From a virus, in IMG/VR virus record IMGVR_UViG_3300032288_001035, positions 1 to 22,611 of that record: a DNA stretch of 22,611 nucleotides, one strand, 5' to 3'. The notes below the pieces were generated by a model. The model did no database searches. It saw nothing but the letters and a program-made list of their open reading frames with translations, and was not told the origin of the DNA. This document shows positions 22,142 to 22,611 of this stretch, in pieces. A program made the position numbers and the translations under genes. Position 1 is the first letter of the stretch; each line of letters starts with the position of its first letter.

Positions 22142-22589
22142 CTTCCAATTTCTCCTTAACTGCCAGCCGCGTTCTCGATGTCGGGGTCATTCCAAACGCC
22201 GACAGCAACTTGATCATCTGGTTTGCAAGATCCCTAGCTGCTTTGCTCGCGGGATGTTCCGTAATTGCCCCTGTCTTAACGTTGATCTGCCAGCGTCCAT
22301 CCTTCTTCACCTGTCGTTCAAAATCGTGATGCTGTTGATAGGCGTGGCAGTAGCGAAGAATTGCAGGCCGCTCTGCTAGGGAGATCACACCGAGCATCTC
22401 CAGTTCAGAACAAATTCGTTTCCATTCATTCCGGCCAACAACCCCGAGCTGATCCGGACATGATGGGCAATCAGTCGAGGGCTGCGGCTCTTGATGATTT
22501 TTCCGCTGCGGGTTTTTGTCAAAATCGCCGTGAAGGATTTTCAAGGCGGTCGGTTTTCGTGGTCTAGCCATATCTAAAGGCCGTTTCAT
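22110..22589 (-). CDS. terS: Terminase small subunit (TerS, P27 family)
   Basis: A 159-residue protein of the P27 TerS family. The signature ARPRKPTALKILHGDFDKNP at the N-terminus is typical. Then CPSCPDQLGVVGRNEWKRIC, LAERPAILRYCHAYQQH and C-terminal LSAFGMTPTSRTRLAVK. It recognises packaging sites and feeds DNA to TerL. I chose ATG 22589 because, with the window closed into a circle, it overlaps the preceding small gene by ATGA. ATG 22571 matches the usual family start and is also possible; neither has a clear Shine-Dalgarno. Confidence 0.9.
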   Translation of the reverse strand: MKRPLDMARPRKPTALKILHGDFDKNPQRKNHQEPQPSTDCPSCPDQLGVVGRNEWKRICSELEMLGVISLAERPAILRYCHAYQQHHDFERQVKKDGRWQINVKTGAITEHPASKAARDLANQMIKLLSAFGMTPTSRTRLAVKEKLEVDPDEKLFFG

Positions 22590-22611
22590 TTTGTGGAAAA
22601 ACACGCGCGGG

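Noticed and set aside
1-22611. CRISPR array, insertion sequence or transposase
   Set aside because: No regularly spaced repeats and no transposase-like protein seen on either strand.

Overview
The window reads as a temperate, long-tailed (siphovirus-type, HK97-fold) phage genome. Nearly everything is on the minus strand in one tightly packed operon whose genes mostly abut or overlap by 1 to 4 bases. Base composition is mid-GC. Protein style (Cys-rich tail proteins, FkbM and macrocin-type methyltransferases, a compact divergent integrase) suggests a planctomycete or similar aquatic host. That host call is an inference from family resemblance; no search could be run.

Layout on the minus strand, read from high to low coordinates: small and large terminase (22589-20555), portal, ClpP-like prohead protease, major capsid protein, a decoration-like protein, then an inserted FkbM methyltransferase and a methyltransferase-glycosyltransferase fusion. 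Next come a small protein, head-tail connector, head closure protein, HK97-gp10-like protein, tail terminator, tail tube protein, a small acidic protein, a tail assembly chaperone pair joined by a -1 frameshift, a short tape measure protein, three tail-tip or unknown proteins and a 33-cysteine modular protein. The operon ends with a 51-residue membrane protein and a glycosyltransferase / methyltransferase / glycosyltransferase cassette. It meets a terminator cluster at 3989-4059, which faces a short plus-strand unit: integrase and two small membrane proteins.

Left of the integrase lies an attachment site. Positions 2486-2537 are the 3' half of a tRNA-Leu(CAG), from anticodon loop to discriminator base, with no 5' half, surrounded by inverted repeats. 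Beyond it, on the minus strand, are a small excisionase-like helix-turn-helix gene, a promoter whose transcript starts inside a terminator-like hairpin, a heavily folded leader, a ParB-domain DNA methyltransferase, an HNH endonuclease and a small gene cut by the window edge.

Joining the right end to the left end lets the cut gene continue for eight more codons. It then stops in an ATGA overlap with a start codon of the small terminase, giving the canonical order HNH, small gene, TerS, TerL. The window is therefore probably a complete circular (or circularly permuted) genome of 22.6 kb, and the tRNA fragment is probably attP rather than a prophage end. If so, the phage encodes a whole virion, integration and surface-modification enzymes, but no recognisable replication protein, classical repressor or endolysin.
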